The notes under the pieces are model-generated. The model was not told the DNA's origin and searched no databases. It saw only the letters and a program-made list of their open reading frames with translations. A DNA stretch of 64,000 bases from Lates calcarifer (taxonomy: Eukaryota; Chordata; Actinopteri; Centropomidae): NCBI RefSeq assembly GCF_001640805.2, contig NC_066849.1, positions 1,746,404 to 1,810,403 on the forward strand, given 5' to 3'. Position 1 is the stretch's first letter. Every line of letters starts with the position of its first letter. The translations under genes were made by a program, and so were the position numbers. Shown piece after piece: positions 52,650-62,249 of this stretch.

Positions 52650-52914
52650 AGATCTGGGAACATGGCTTCTCCATTAAAAAGAAATTCGAAAAAAAAAGTA
52701 AAAAAAGTAAGTCGTAAGAAACATGAGCTGCCAGGTTCTAAACCCAGGATAGCCAAACTTAAAAGGTCAATGGTAAACCCATTACTGAAACTGTCCATCT
52801 TAACAGTTATGCAAGTTTAACGTAGGTGGTTTAGAGAATCTGGCTTTACTGTTGGTTTACAACCTGTCTGAGTATGACTGCTCATCCGACTTTGTTGTAA
52901 CAGAAATTACAATG
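52650..52914 (+). other. Candidate two-exon ORF with lysine-rich start, unrecognised
   Basis: An acceptor-like TTACTTGCAG is followed by AACATGG, then MASPLKRNSKKKVKK to a GTAAGT donor at 52707. A 100-nt intron ends CATCTTAACAG. From 52807, 36 in-phase codons (LCKFNVGGLENLALLLVYN..., ending EITM) reach a GTGAGT donor at 52915. Both joins are phase 0. A possible continuation at about 53472 (PGVSEQPEEDQGG..., stop at about 53624) also fits phase 0 but its acceptor is poor. No family recognised. Confidence 0.2.
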
Positions 52915-52965
52915 GTGAGTATTGTGTTATAAATATGGTCAAAACTACAAAATGTTCCCTTTCAT

Positions 52966-53115
52966 ATGCACTCAGTGGCCTCTTCATCAGGTACTCCTCG
53001 TGAGTTTAATTTCCATAATGCCTATCAGTAAACAAGTCTTTTTTTGTACACACTGTACAGGCAGCATAGTTTGGTAATGGCTTATTATTGAGTTCATAGT
53101 TTGTGCTGGTGTTGT
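52966..53115. repeat. Fragment with 'CACTCAGTGGCCTCTTCATCAGGTAC' opening
   Basis: ATGCACTCAGTGGCCTCTTC then ATCAGGTACTCCTCG resembles the start of the widespread fish repeat CACTGGCCACTTTATTAGGTACACC. It begins 52 bases after the candidate exon ending at 52914. Confidence 0.4.
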
Positions 53116-53729
53116 ACTGGACAGCATTATATTATATATTATATTTTCTAAAATCAATTACCAAAAACATTATGAGCAGATGCAGGCATGGGTGTTATAT
53201 TGTATTGCATTTAAATGTTTTCTGAAGAAAATCCTGAAAATCTTCATGTTTGATACCAAAAATCAATTCAGCAGATTTCCCTCCAAATCTGACTTCACAT
53301 GAAATGCACAGTGCTGTGTAGAGGCCAGTCTTGTTAATTTATTATTCTATTATGGCACTTTTAAGAATTTGAAAACTTGTTCTTGGGAATAGTAGTTGAA
53401 CAAACAGCCTGACAGCAGTCTGGATTAAACAGATGGTGTGACCAAAACTGCTCACAACAGGGGTCAAAGTTCTCAGCCAGGAGTCAGTGAACAGCCAGAG
53501 GAGGATCAAGGAGGACATTCACACCCAAATGCCATAGTTGAACAGAAATTGGGGTACAGACAAGGACATAAGTGGAAAAAAAAGTTTAGGAAAGATATAT
53601 ATTATTTTTATAAACATATAGAATGATCAGAGACAGAGTCAGATAGAAAGAAGGTAAGTTTCAGATTCATAAACAATGATCAGAGCTGATACCAGCTGAG
53701 ACCTCACCAGTGTGGCTGTTTGTTCTACC

Positions 53730-53939
53730 CAACCACACACACACACACACATATGCTCACAGTGACAGGTAAGGGAGCACAGGTCACTGTTGTGGCCTCC
53801 CTGTCACTGGGCAGTTTAGAATTGACGCCTGATTGCTGAGTGATGTCTTTCTCTCTCTCTCTCTCTGAATCTATGTGTGTATTCATAATTGGGTAAGTGT
53901 GTGTGTGTATGTGTGTGTGTGTGTGTGTTTGTGTGTGTG
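53730..53939. repeat. Compound microsatellite cluster (CA, TC, GT)
   Basis: (CA)10 at 53731-53750, (TC)8 at about 53851-53866 and an interrupted GT tract at 53898-53939, separated by unique bases. Confidence 0.9.
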
Positions 53940-54595
53940 ATGGGAGCTGTCATGGAGCTGTCTTGTCTGTTCTGATCCCCACTAACCCTCAGTCAAACAA
54001 CATGCCACTGTAATAGCAGCACATGTGCAGTACAGAGAACTGCCATATCAGTCACACTCTCTTTGATTCTTTTAGTCTCACAGGTTTTCACACATTGCTC
54101 ATCCTTCTTCGTATTTTGTGTGTCTTTGTGGGTCATTCAAGGGCATGGTTTACAGAGATTTTGAAATATCCAGTGTATTGTGTTGATTAAAGTCTTCTTA
54201 GTGTGTTTGCATAAAAGCCTGCAGCTTTCATAGTTTTAGAACCTTTGGAATTCCTAGTCCATTGGATGATGGGTAATTCTTCAGTATAATTAAAAAAAAG
54301 AAAAAGAGCTGTTGACATGTTTATACCACATAAAACAAATGTCAGAAATGTAGATAAAAACTCCTCAAATGTTTTTGAGGGTTAAAACTTGACTTAAACA
54401 TTCTCTCCTAGTTTGGAAATGTTACCACTCCCTGTTACCACACTTAAGATATCTGACCTAGTCTACCTTAACTGAGCAAATAATGCTGTGCTGACCATTG
54501 GAGGGTAATTTTAGTTTTATCTGTGTTACAACCCCAAGACAGCTGTAAGGTAGTGTTTAAATGTGTAGACAGTAGTTATAAATCAAGATAAGGTA

Positions 54596-54957
54596 ATACT
54601 ACATACAATACTACATAATGACAAAGTGAAAACAGGATTTTAGAAAATTTGGCAAATTTATTAAAAAAGGAAAAAACTTAAATATCCCACTGATATACTG
54701 TAACTATTCAGACCCTTTGCTATGAACTTGAAATTTAGCCCAGACAGGACTGTGTGTGGGGTGTATATTCCGTATTGACTGTAGATTAATGAGAGAGAGA
54801 GAGAGAGAAAAAAAAATAAAAAATAAAAAAAAATAAAAAATAAAATATATATATATATACACTGTATATAATTTTGGCCTCATTTTGGCATGAGGCTGCA
54901 ACATTCCAAAATGTAAAAAAGTGAAGGGGTCTGAATATTTTCTGAATGCACTGTACA
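54596..54957. mobile_element. Internally deleted Tc1-type element (MITE-like)
   Basis: The left part contains ACATAATGACAAAGTGAAAA, TTTGGCAAATTTATTAAAAA and ATTCAGACCCTTTGCTATG. The right part contains ATGAGGCTGCAACATTCCAAA and GAAGGGGTCTGAATATTTTC then TGAATGCACTGTA. These are the characteristic ends of Tc1-like elements of the salmonid/teleost type. The transposase is missing, and (GA)n, (AAAAAT)n and (AT)n fill the middle (54790-54860). The outermost bases of the left end are lost. Confidence 0.65.
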
Positions 54958-56239
54958 TACAATATTCTTCAATTCTCAACTGTCATAGCATCATGGAAAC
55001 GAATCACTGTATTACAAGAAAAGTTTATCCATTATGATTTTACAAAAAGAAATATAGTGTTATATCAAACAACAACAACAACATAAATGGATATGTCAGT
55101 ACAATAAAGGGCTCTTACTTAAACTGAAGAGGGTATGTAGCAATGAAAATAAACTACTGTCAATTTTAAAAGATTCTGTGGAGGTTGTAACAACTGTCTT
55201 TGTAAACCAGCATCAGCACCATGCTACACTATTACAATTGAACTGAAATATTCTGTTTACTGTAATAATGCATCATTTTATACATGTTCAGCCCAAAATT
55301 CATCAAAGGTCAATGGGAGCTTTTGAATCGGGACTAGGGAGTTTTGAAATTAACTACCCAAGATGTATTTGAAAAGATGGAGACAAGGGACAGTTTAAGA
55401 TGTTAATAGTGTTGGGATTAAAAAAACAAAACAAAAAGAAAAAAAAAATTTACTGTGTGGTGTCTGCTTAAGTATAAGCACACAGCATTCTGTCACTCAG
55501 CACAGCGTATGCTAAAAGGCTAACATGAATCTTCCACAGCCATTATGTGTTGCTTTGACAGTGATCTCTCTATGCAATGTATTCTATAAACAGGTAACAC
55601 ATCCCTAGACAGTGGATGTTCTGTGTTTCTTAGACGTTTCACATTTTGAAAGAAGCAATACTTGTGTCTTGGTGCTTATTCAGCACATAGAAAGCACAAG
55701 TCAGCTCTTGCTTATCAAATTGCTTGTCAAATTCACAAAGAGAGCGGGGAGACTGCTGTAGGACAGAATGATATGCAGGGAGCTGGCTTCCTCTTTAAAG
55801 TCACTGGAGAGAGATGGTTGGCCTTGAAATAAACCGCCAGGATGCTGAATGATAGAGGAATTATTAGTCATCAACATCAGCTACCAACGAGAGGTATCTT
55901 TAACCTTTACAGTCATTCATCCCCAATTGTATATTCCATTAACATGTTCAAACCAACACAATAATTTGCGTTCACTTTTCCCATTTTAGACACATACATT
56001 TTTTTCAGTATTAACCTTATACACAGAATATGTCTTTTAACCTTTGTCATGTTAAAGCTCATGGTCATATCAGTTTCATAAAGACAGATGGAAATGTATA
56101 AGGTTTGCATTAAACTGTTGACCATTGGCACTGTGGCTAATGAAGGTTGGAAAGGACTGGAGGGGTCAATTCCTTTTCAGTAGATGCCTATTTGAAGCCC
56201 TATGACATCATGTTGTGGACGTCCTTGGTTTACGTGTGC

Positions 56240-56272
56240 CTGTGTGTGTGTGTGTGTATGTGTGCGTGTGTG
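56240..56272. repeat. (GT)n microsatellite
   Basis: GT run with TATG and GCGT interruptions. Confidence 0.93.
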
Positions 56273-56768
56273 TGAGAGCAAGCTAAAGCACTGCCAGTAT
56301 GCTGTTCTATTTTTCTGTGCCATGCACCTTGCAAGTGTACATTCCTTTCTTCAAGACTGCATGTTTTCAGATCTGTTATGTGGCATCTCTGTATGCTCTT
56401 TGTGGGTGTGTGAATGTGTCTGTATTTGTCTGTCTTACTTTTGTTTAAGATACCATGTGTTTGTGTCTCTCTATGTACAACAAACTTGTATTAAAATGAT
56501 AATTTGGTGGTTTTAATAAAGAAGCATTTGACCACTTCCCCTGTCAAACTAATCCCCCAGCTACTTAAATGCTATTAACCCGTCTCAAGTTCAACAGCAA
56601 GAAGACCACATAACTTAAAGTAATAGTTTAAAATACAATAGCAAACTATACTTGCAGAGATTTAGGAAATCAACACTGAACAAAATCAATCTTTTCTGTC
56701 TGCTAAATAAGGCCAGTTAGTAATAGGTTAGCTTAGCCTTAAAATGGAAATGCCTTGCTTGGTTTTTA

Positions 56769-56769
<1 letters not shown>

Positions 56770-56810
<41 letters not shown>

Positions 56811-56820
56811 CGCGCACACA
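56770..56820. repeat. (GT)n then (GC)n/(CA)n compound repeat
   Basis: GT run passing into GCGTGCGCGCACACAC, an alternating purine-pyrimidine tract of about 50 bases, which is a Z-DNA-prone pattern. Confidence 0.93.
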
Positions 56821-57148
56821 CTCACAATATGGATTATTATTAAAATTGGAATATCATGAGTTTATTAAAGTATTATTCAAATTAAACCGTTCAGAAATCT
56901 CCATGCCATGCAGACAAGGCTTTAACCATCTAACCGTATCATACTGTAGCTCACATTGGCAAAGTGAGAAGAGGAAAAAACAAGACATTAATCCTCCATT
57001 ATTTAAATAGCAGGGAAAATAGAAATAAATTTGCCCATTCTCTGGTATCTGCTTTTCTCATCTCTGTCTCTATCTTCCATTCCTGAAGCAGGGTATGCTT
57101 CCCTGCATTGCCCCTGCAACCAAACCTAAGCATGACATTGGATGTACA

Positions 57149-57149
<1 letters not shown>

Positions 57150-57181
<32 letters not shown>
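57150..57181. repeat. (GT)15 microsatellite
   Basis: Pure GT run about 0.5 kb upstream of the cassette exon. Confidence 0.96.
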
Positions 57182-57183
<2 letters not shown>

Positions 57184-57649
57184 AGGCCCATGTACTGTTA
57201 ACACACACTGAAAATACAACAGGGGGAGTTTGTCACATGCTTCTGTCAAGTGCTCTGCTCTTAAAAATGCTGCCTTTTTCTCTGTTACAGTGATCATTTA
57301 AAATTGTTAACGTAATGTCTGTGATATGTATAATTGATGCTGCTGTATGCACTATTTCAAAGAGGTTTATGTCTTTTGATCCTAAGAGGTTTATCCTCAG
57401 TTAAGTCTTCATTTTGAACAGAGAACTAATATTTTTTCATCATTTTTTTAAAGTCCCTCTTTTCTTGCTCCTTAACTTTCTTAAATGAAGCAATATACAG
57501 TAAATTTCTACTGTAAACATGTGAAGTGGACATTGTGGTAATGTTTACCCAGTCTCCTTGTCAGTGTGAAGATTTTTCCAAAAAAAAGGGGCAATAGAAA
57601 CATTGATTATTGACATATTTTCTTATCTTTTGAGAGCATCTTTTGAAAG

Positions 57650-57706
57650 CTGTGTGTGTTCTTTATCACCCTGTTTTCCTCCATCTTCTCCTTCTTGGTC
57701 CCATAG
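57650..57706 (+). promoter_or_regulatory. CU-rich polypyrimidine tract and 3' splice site of the nlgn1 cassette
   Basis: The bases before the exon are almost all C and T, with repeated TCTT/CTTCT words (for example CATCTTCTCCTTCTTGG), ending CCATAG|GTCC. This is a strong acceptor. CUUCU-type words are the kind bound by PTBP repressors in known neuronal exons, so PTBP control is a reasonable inference but is not shown by sequence alone. Confidence 0.75.
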
Positions 57707-57766
57707 GTCCCCTTACAAAGAAACACACTGATGATTTAGGTGATAGTGACCGCACGGACGACGAAG
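57707..57766 (+). CDS. nlgn1: Neuroligin-1 splice-site-A acidic cassette exon (single internal exon)
   Basis: Neuroligin-1 is a postsynaptic single-pass adhesion protein with an extracellular cholinesterase-like domain that binds presynaptic neurexins. Splice site A lies near the start of that domain. Seen: a long CU-rich tract ends in CCCATAG, then 60 nt, then donor GAAG|GTATTT. Two frames contain stops (TAG, TGA). The third is open and needs one base from the previous exon and gives one to the next (phase 1-1). It reads GPLTKKHTDDLGDSD then RTDDE, if the previous exon supplies the G of the first glycine. From memory the mammalian NLGN1 acidic insert begins GPLTKKQTDDLGDND and ends EDE, about 15 of 20 residues the same. 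Skipping it keeps the frame. The final G should pair with AT of the next exon to give the Asp of DIRDSG. Neuroligin-2 shares only GPLTKK and neuroligin-3 differs more, so neuroligin-1 is the best call. The flanking exons are not in the window. Confidence 0.9.
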
Positions 57767-57795
57767 GTATTTTTTCCCCTGATGCCAAACTGATT

Positions 57796-57801
57796 TGCAT
57801 G
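57796..57801 (+). promoter_or_regulatory. TGCATG motif 30 nt downstream of cassette donor (RBFOX-type site)
   Basis: TGCATG is the established RBFOX binding word. Sites within about 100-200 nt downstream of an exon generally promote inclusion in neurons. A second copy lies at 58125-58130. The position fits a neuronal cassette exon. Function is inferred from motif and place only. Confidence 0.5.
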
Positions 57802-58124
57802 ACAAGGGAAACCAAACTTACCCTTTCTCCTCCAATTTTTATCTTCTTTGATTTTCTTACATTTCTTGTCCTTTTTTTGAAAGTGATGGACATTTTCTTT
57901 TTGCTCTTTACTCGTAAACTCTCTTTTTTGGCTGGATGTGTTTTGTCCTTTTCAGCTTGATGTCTAAAGTTTACATGTCTCCCACATTCTTTGGTATTAA
58001 TACTGTAATATAGATTCTCTGCTTGGATTTGCTGTTTCCTTTACCTTTTCTTTCCTTTTCTATGTTGCATCCCACCAGCAGATCAAGTAACTATTAACCC
58101 TTCAGCCAGCTCTTAACACATTTT

Positions 58125-58130
58125 TGCATG
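58125..58130 (+). promoter_or_regulatory. Second TGCATG motif in the downstream intron
   Basis: TGCATG followed directly by a run of T, about 360 nt past the cassette donor. It may act with the nearer copy at 57796. A six-base word occurs by chance about once per 4 kb, so this copy alone is weak. Confidence 0.3.
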
Positions 58131-58857
58131 TTTTTTTTTTTCTTTTAATTCGTCTCGTTTTTAAAATCAGATCATGTACCAAAGACCAACCACTGGCTAA
58201 CTGGCTTGCACCTATACTAACACTTAGTCCTGTTCATGTTTTAGGCGTCAAACCAAAAACCTTTGTACAATATGTGATGAGAACAACATAAAAAATATTG
58301 GACAAAATCACCTCTGTCAACCGTCTGGTTGTTGCAGAGACATGTGGGTTGTTATCTCCTGGCTCTGAGCTAATTTACTACATGCCAGTATGTGAAGCTA
58401 ACTTTCTGGACACCCATTTGCAGTGGCTGTTGGATTCAGAACTTAAGTCTCAAGATGCCAAATTAGTTTAGTTTTATAGCTACATAAAATACAGATTGGT
58501 GAGCAATCCTGACAGACTTGGCAATAATGACTGAGCCACCATTTGGGTAGAGCTGATTTCAAGTGACATCACTGTTGTTACGGTTTTAATTGATCATCTG
58601 GGCTCTCCATTTTAATGCAACCTAAACAGCACATAAATACTCAGTTTCTATTACATTGTAATTGTGATGGCCGACTCGTGGCTTTTGTCAATGCCGTGAT
58701 TTTCAAATTTTGAGGACTGCTTACACAACAGATTGTAATTTAAATTTTACAAGCATCTGTGAGGGACAGAGCTGCTGCAGAGGCAGAAATAATCTCAGTG
58801 GTTGAGTTAAATCACCAGAGAACCAGTTTCTGTGAGTAACAGACTGAAGAGAAGACA

Positions 58858-58883
58858 TAACATTATCAAACTTGATAATGTTA
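58858..58883. repeat. Perfect 12-bp-arm hairpin in the downstream intron
   Basis: TAACATTATCAA, AC, TTGATAATGTTA. Too short for a microRNA precursor. About 1.1 kb past the cassette donor. Confidence 0.8.
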
Positions 58884-59436
58884 GTAATGGTATAGATGAT
58901 TTCACAGATTTTATGTATACACACGAACTTAAACACTTGAAACTGAGGTAAAATGCAATAAAAATTCATTAATATTTTATGCTTTTAAGGTATTTAATAC
59001 TTGATGAGGATTGACATATGCTGATGAAAAAAATACTAGAGGGAACCAGTTGATACCAGACAAAGACTATAGGACTAAAACACTGCAATCGCCTCTCTTG
59101 ATATTCAAATTAAGTGCTGTTTGAAAGCTACAGCAGTGTGCTAGAAATCCATTAATCTCAATAATACAAAAAGACGGACCTTTTCTTAGTTGCCATAAAC
59201 AAGCAGCCCTTTGAAATACCATATTAAGAATAAAATGTCCTTGATAAAACACTGAGATAGAGTCATATCCCCTTAAGGCCGCTACAGTGCAACTTTAATG
59301 ACAGGCAGAAAGTCTTAATAAGGCACCTCTACTGTATAATGTGACGAAGTAAACAGCAATTACATCCAAATAAGACTCATAACCATCCAGATCCCTTTGA
59401 TGTGTGCCATCATGCTGTTTTTCTGGGAACTCAAAT

Positions 59437-59461
59437 ACACACACACACACACACACACACA
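59437..59461. repeat. (CA)n microsatellite
   Basis: CA run. A shorter CA/TCACAC tract follows at 59606-59627 and a C10 run at 59660-59669. Confidence 0.95.
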
Positions 59462-60652
59462 TACCAATAAGATTAGAGAGAGTCACACAGCTCACACAGA
59501 TCTATTCAATGAAATCCCAGCAAGCTTCAAGTATTATCTCGATAAAGGATGCAGGGCAGACAACTAATCCAGTTTAATATAGAGGAAAATATGCTTGAGA
59601 TCCCACACACACACAGTCACACACTGTGTTATCCGGGCCGACTCTGATCAACTCGGATCCCCCCCCCCCAGCGGTTCTTGATGCTCTTACCCCTTGACCT
59701 CTTGTCGCCTTGTAGATGCAAACTCAATGAGGACATCCCCTCACCTCACCATCACTAACACCCAGCAAACCTTGGATTTTACAGTCCCTTTATACTCAGT
59801 AAAGCTGGTGTTTGTAATCCTTTTGTGCTGGGAATAGAGATGTAAACAGGAAAGTCCCTGAGAGCTGAGGATTTGTTAGAAGCTCCAATTTTTTTTTTAC
59901 AACGAATATTGCTGGAGTGGTTAAGAGTGTGTATACAGAAGTGGAGATGTTGTGAATTGTTGTAGCTACCAGGCTCTTATGGGGCCCCTGGTATCATATA
60001 TAAAGTATTATACGGCGATACCTGTGAGCTATTAATCTTCCTATACACTATGGATATATTACTTTGAGGGCACAAGGATATAGATTTTGCTGACAACATG
60101 ACAAGAATCCAGGAGCAGATGAAAGGATCATAAAAGATCAACTGGGGAATGTGTTACCTTGTTCCATCGGACTCATCCATAGGCTCCAGCTGGTGACATT
60201 TCAATTGCAACTTCAACTTTGAGGGGGCATGATTGCATACAGTAAGACTGAAACCTCCTCTATCACTACCAACTGCCATATTACAAATCAAAAACAGCAG
60301 ATAACATTTGATTAAAAGCAGTAATAAGATGAACGGATTAAGTCCACCTGTAGTGACAAACTAAAAGAAAAGGAAAAACCAACCAATGTAAAACCAGGAA
60401 ACAATGAGTTAGCTGCAGAGTAGCCTAACACTTCATGATCTGGCATGATCTCTTCTGACGCTCTGTAGACTCAACCATCCTCCAACCTAAGGTATTTTGC
60501 AATGGTACAATAAAAAGTTTTCTACTTAATGGCACATTCAGATGGAATGGAGGCACCAATCAGGAAAGCATAAAACAAACAAAACATATTTAAGCATTGA
60601 AAATGAAAACGCCTTTCTTCTGAGGACAGTTTCACAGCACGACCTTGAATGT

Positions 60653-60681
60653 GTTTTTTTTTTTTTTTTTTTTTTTTTTTT
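60653..60681. repeat. T-homopolymer
   Basis: Uninterrupted T run after GTG, next to the dispersed repeat at 60715. Confidence 0.92.
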
Positions 60682-60714
60682 GTCATTAAGAGCAACAGCA
60701 CAGCTCTAATACAC

Positions 60715-60965
60715 ATATACACTCACTTAGCAGTTTATTAGGCACACCTAGTTAAAACATATGCTGTCTAATACAATAGTCCTGCAATTAATTCTACCTT
60801 TATAAAGGTTAGAATATTCAGTTATTATTAAAATTGTTTTAGAGAGTTGTTGATTCAACTGTACAATCATTTTAGAGCATGTAGTTTGTGTTACTGTAGA
60901 ACTGTATTACATTATACAGAGTGGTGCTTGTGTTATTTAGACAAATAACACTCTAAAACAGTTTC
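60715..60965. repeat. 'CACTTAGCAGTTTATTAGGCACACC' dispersed repeat
   Basis: ACTCACTTAGCAGTTTATTA, GGCACACCTAGTTAAAAC, GTCTAATACAATAGTCCTGC and TGTAGTTTGTGTTACTGTAG form a recognisable teleost repeat. No coding capacity. 52966-53115 has a similar opening. Confidence 0.5.
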
Positions 60966-61159
60966 ATAACCATCATGCATTAGTTCAGCCAAAATTTCAG
61001 TTCCTGAAAATATCAGATCCTATTAGTAAATGTATGTAAAAATTTATTTGTATATAGCAGAAATACATTTGTTATTACACACTCATATTACACATGCCAG
61101 TGGATATGTTTACTAATTAGTATTATAGGAGTATTTCATCTGGAAGCATCCAATTGATG

Positions 61160-61600
61160 TTCACCACAGGGCCTTGTTTTTGTTTCCTGTTGCTTTTGCT
61201 GAATCCCCATGGCTTTGCTCCCTTCAGGAAAAGGCTGAAGTCAGGATAAAAAACACCTCTGCTCCTTGTGTCTGCTGTTGGTTTGATAAGTCCTCTACAC
61301 CGGCAGAGGGAGAGGATACCAAAGTTGTTGCAATAGCCCAGGGGCATCTCTCAGGGTTTGCTCAGAGAAATCTAAAGCACCTGAATCTCTTTGATCATAA
61401 CCTCATCCTCGAGGAAGCAATGATCTACTCCGTGTTGGCATGGAACCTATCCTCTGACAAACTCTCCCTCACTCACACTAACCCAAGGAAGATTGAATGG
61501 TCGGATCACTACAAGATTGCATCTCATTTTTTATTTCTTCCCAATGCAAGCTTTCATCTTGCTGCTTGTTGTAAAAAACTTGTTTCTAAACAGCTGCATT
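61160..61600. promoter_or_regulatory. Unique block, possible conserved element H (or an unrecognised exon)
   Basis: Non-repetitive, with a 142-codon + frame from 61174. An acceptor-like TTTGCTCCCTTCAG ends at 61227, and the frame continues from there (EKAEVRIKNTSAPC...). No good donor is seen before the stop, and the protein matches nothing I know, certainly not neuroligin. A regulatory element is more likely. Confidence 0.35.
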
Positions 61601-62249
61601 GAAAACTGTTGTCATTTAAAGTCGCTTTAAACAGAGGAATAAAGGGGCATATTGATATTACAAAAGTAAATGTCAGTGTTCCAGAAATCACCTCAGATAC
61701 ACCATTACCTCACTGCACATAAGAGTATGATGGGAAGAGATGAAACCTGCAGTCAGCTGAATAAGGATTAATTGATAAGTTAGGGGAATGAAGGGAGAGA
61801 CTGGGGTTTAGAGGGTTTTTTTGGCTCGGAGGCTCGCAGTGGCAGCCAATAAAGGATGCCAGGAAACCATACTGAGAGCAAGCTGGATTGCATAAACTTA
61901 AAACCTCAAGGTACAGCGTGTTCATTATACAGTGGGACTTGTTTCAGCTAGTAAATCCAGGTAAATTCAGGTAAATCCATCAAATGCTCAAATATTGCCA
62001 AGACAATTTTATCCTCACCTTACCTCATTACCACTGACCTTCAATGCTAAACAAAAAGAGGCAGCTATTATCAACCGCACTGATTTATATCACTGCAGCA
62101 AATTAAAATGTTAATGTAACAGTTGAGAGCACATATACACATACACACATCAAATAACACATTTTGCTTTAAACAAAATGCACTATTTCAGTATGAAGAC
62201 TTGGTTAGATCCCAGGAGCATTTTAGTGATCAGCAGATCATATTCTCAA

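Larger units (their letters stand above)
54960..57649. other. Intron upstream of the cassette, no gene seen
   Basis: AT-rich sequence and three GT tracts. I looked here for the basic splice-site-A cassette of neuroligin-1 and did not find it. Confidence 0.65.
1..57706 (+). other. nlgn1: Upstream intron of nlgn1 (5' exon not in window)
   Basis: No exon of the neuroligin cholinesterase-like domain, signal peptide or start codon was seen upstream of the cassette, so the sequence to its left is taken as one very long intron. Huge introns are typical of NLGN1 in vertebrates. I also looked for the second, basic cassette known at splice site A (of the KRISKECARKP type) and did not see it. The intron assignment is inference: a nested or neighbouring gene in part of this span is not excluded. 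Confidence 0.6.

Noticed and set aside
53438..53626. Hydrophilic 62-codon frame (QSSQPGVSEQPEEDQGG...), followed by a GTAAGT donor at 53655.
   Set aside because: The frame stops before the donor, and the acceptor joining it to the 52807 block is weak. Mentioned only as a possible continuation.
59716..59798. Exon-like block after CTCTTGTCGCCTTGTAG whose only open frame (ANSMRTSPHLTITN...) fits the phase of the neuroligin cassette.
   Set aside because: The next neuroligin-1 exon should encode DIRDSG and the VMVYIHGG core, which this does not. The donor (TCA|GTAAAG) is mediocre. Taken as coincidence.
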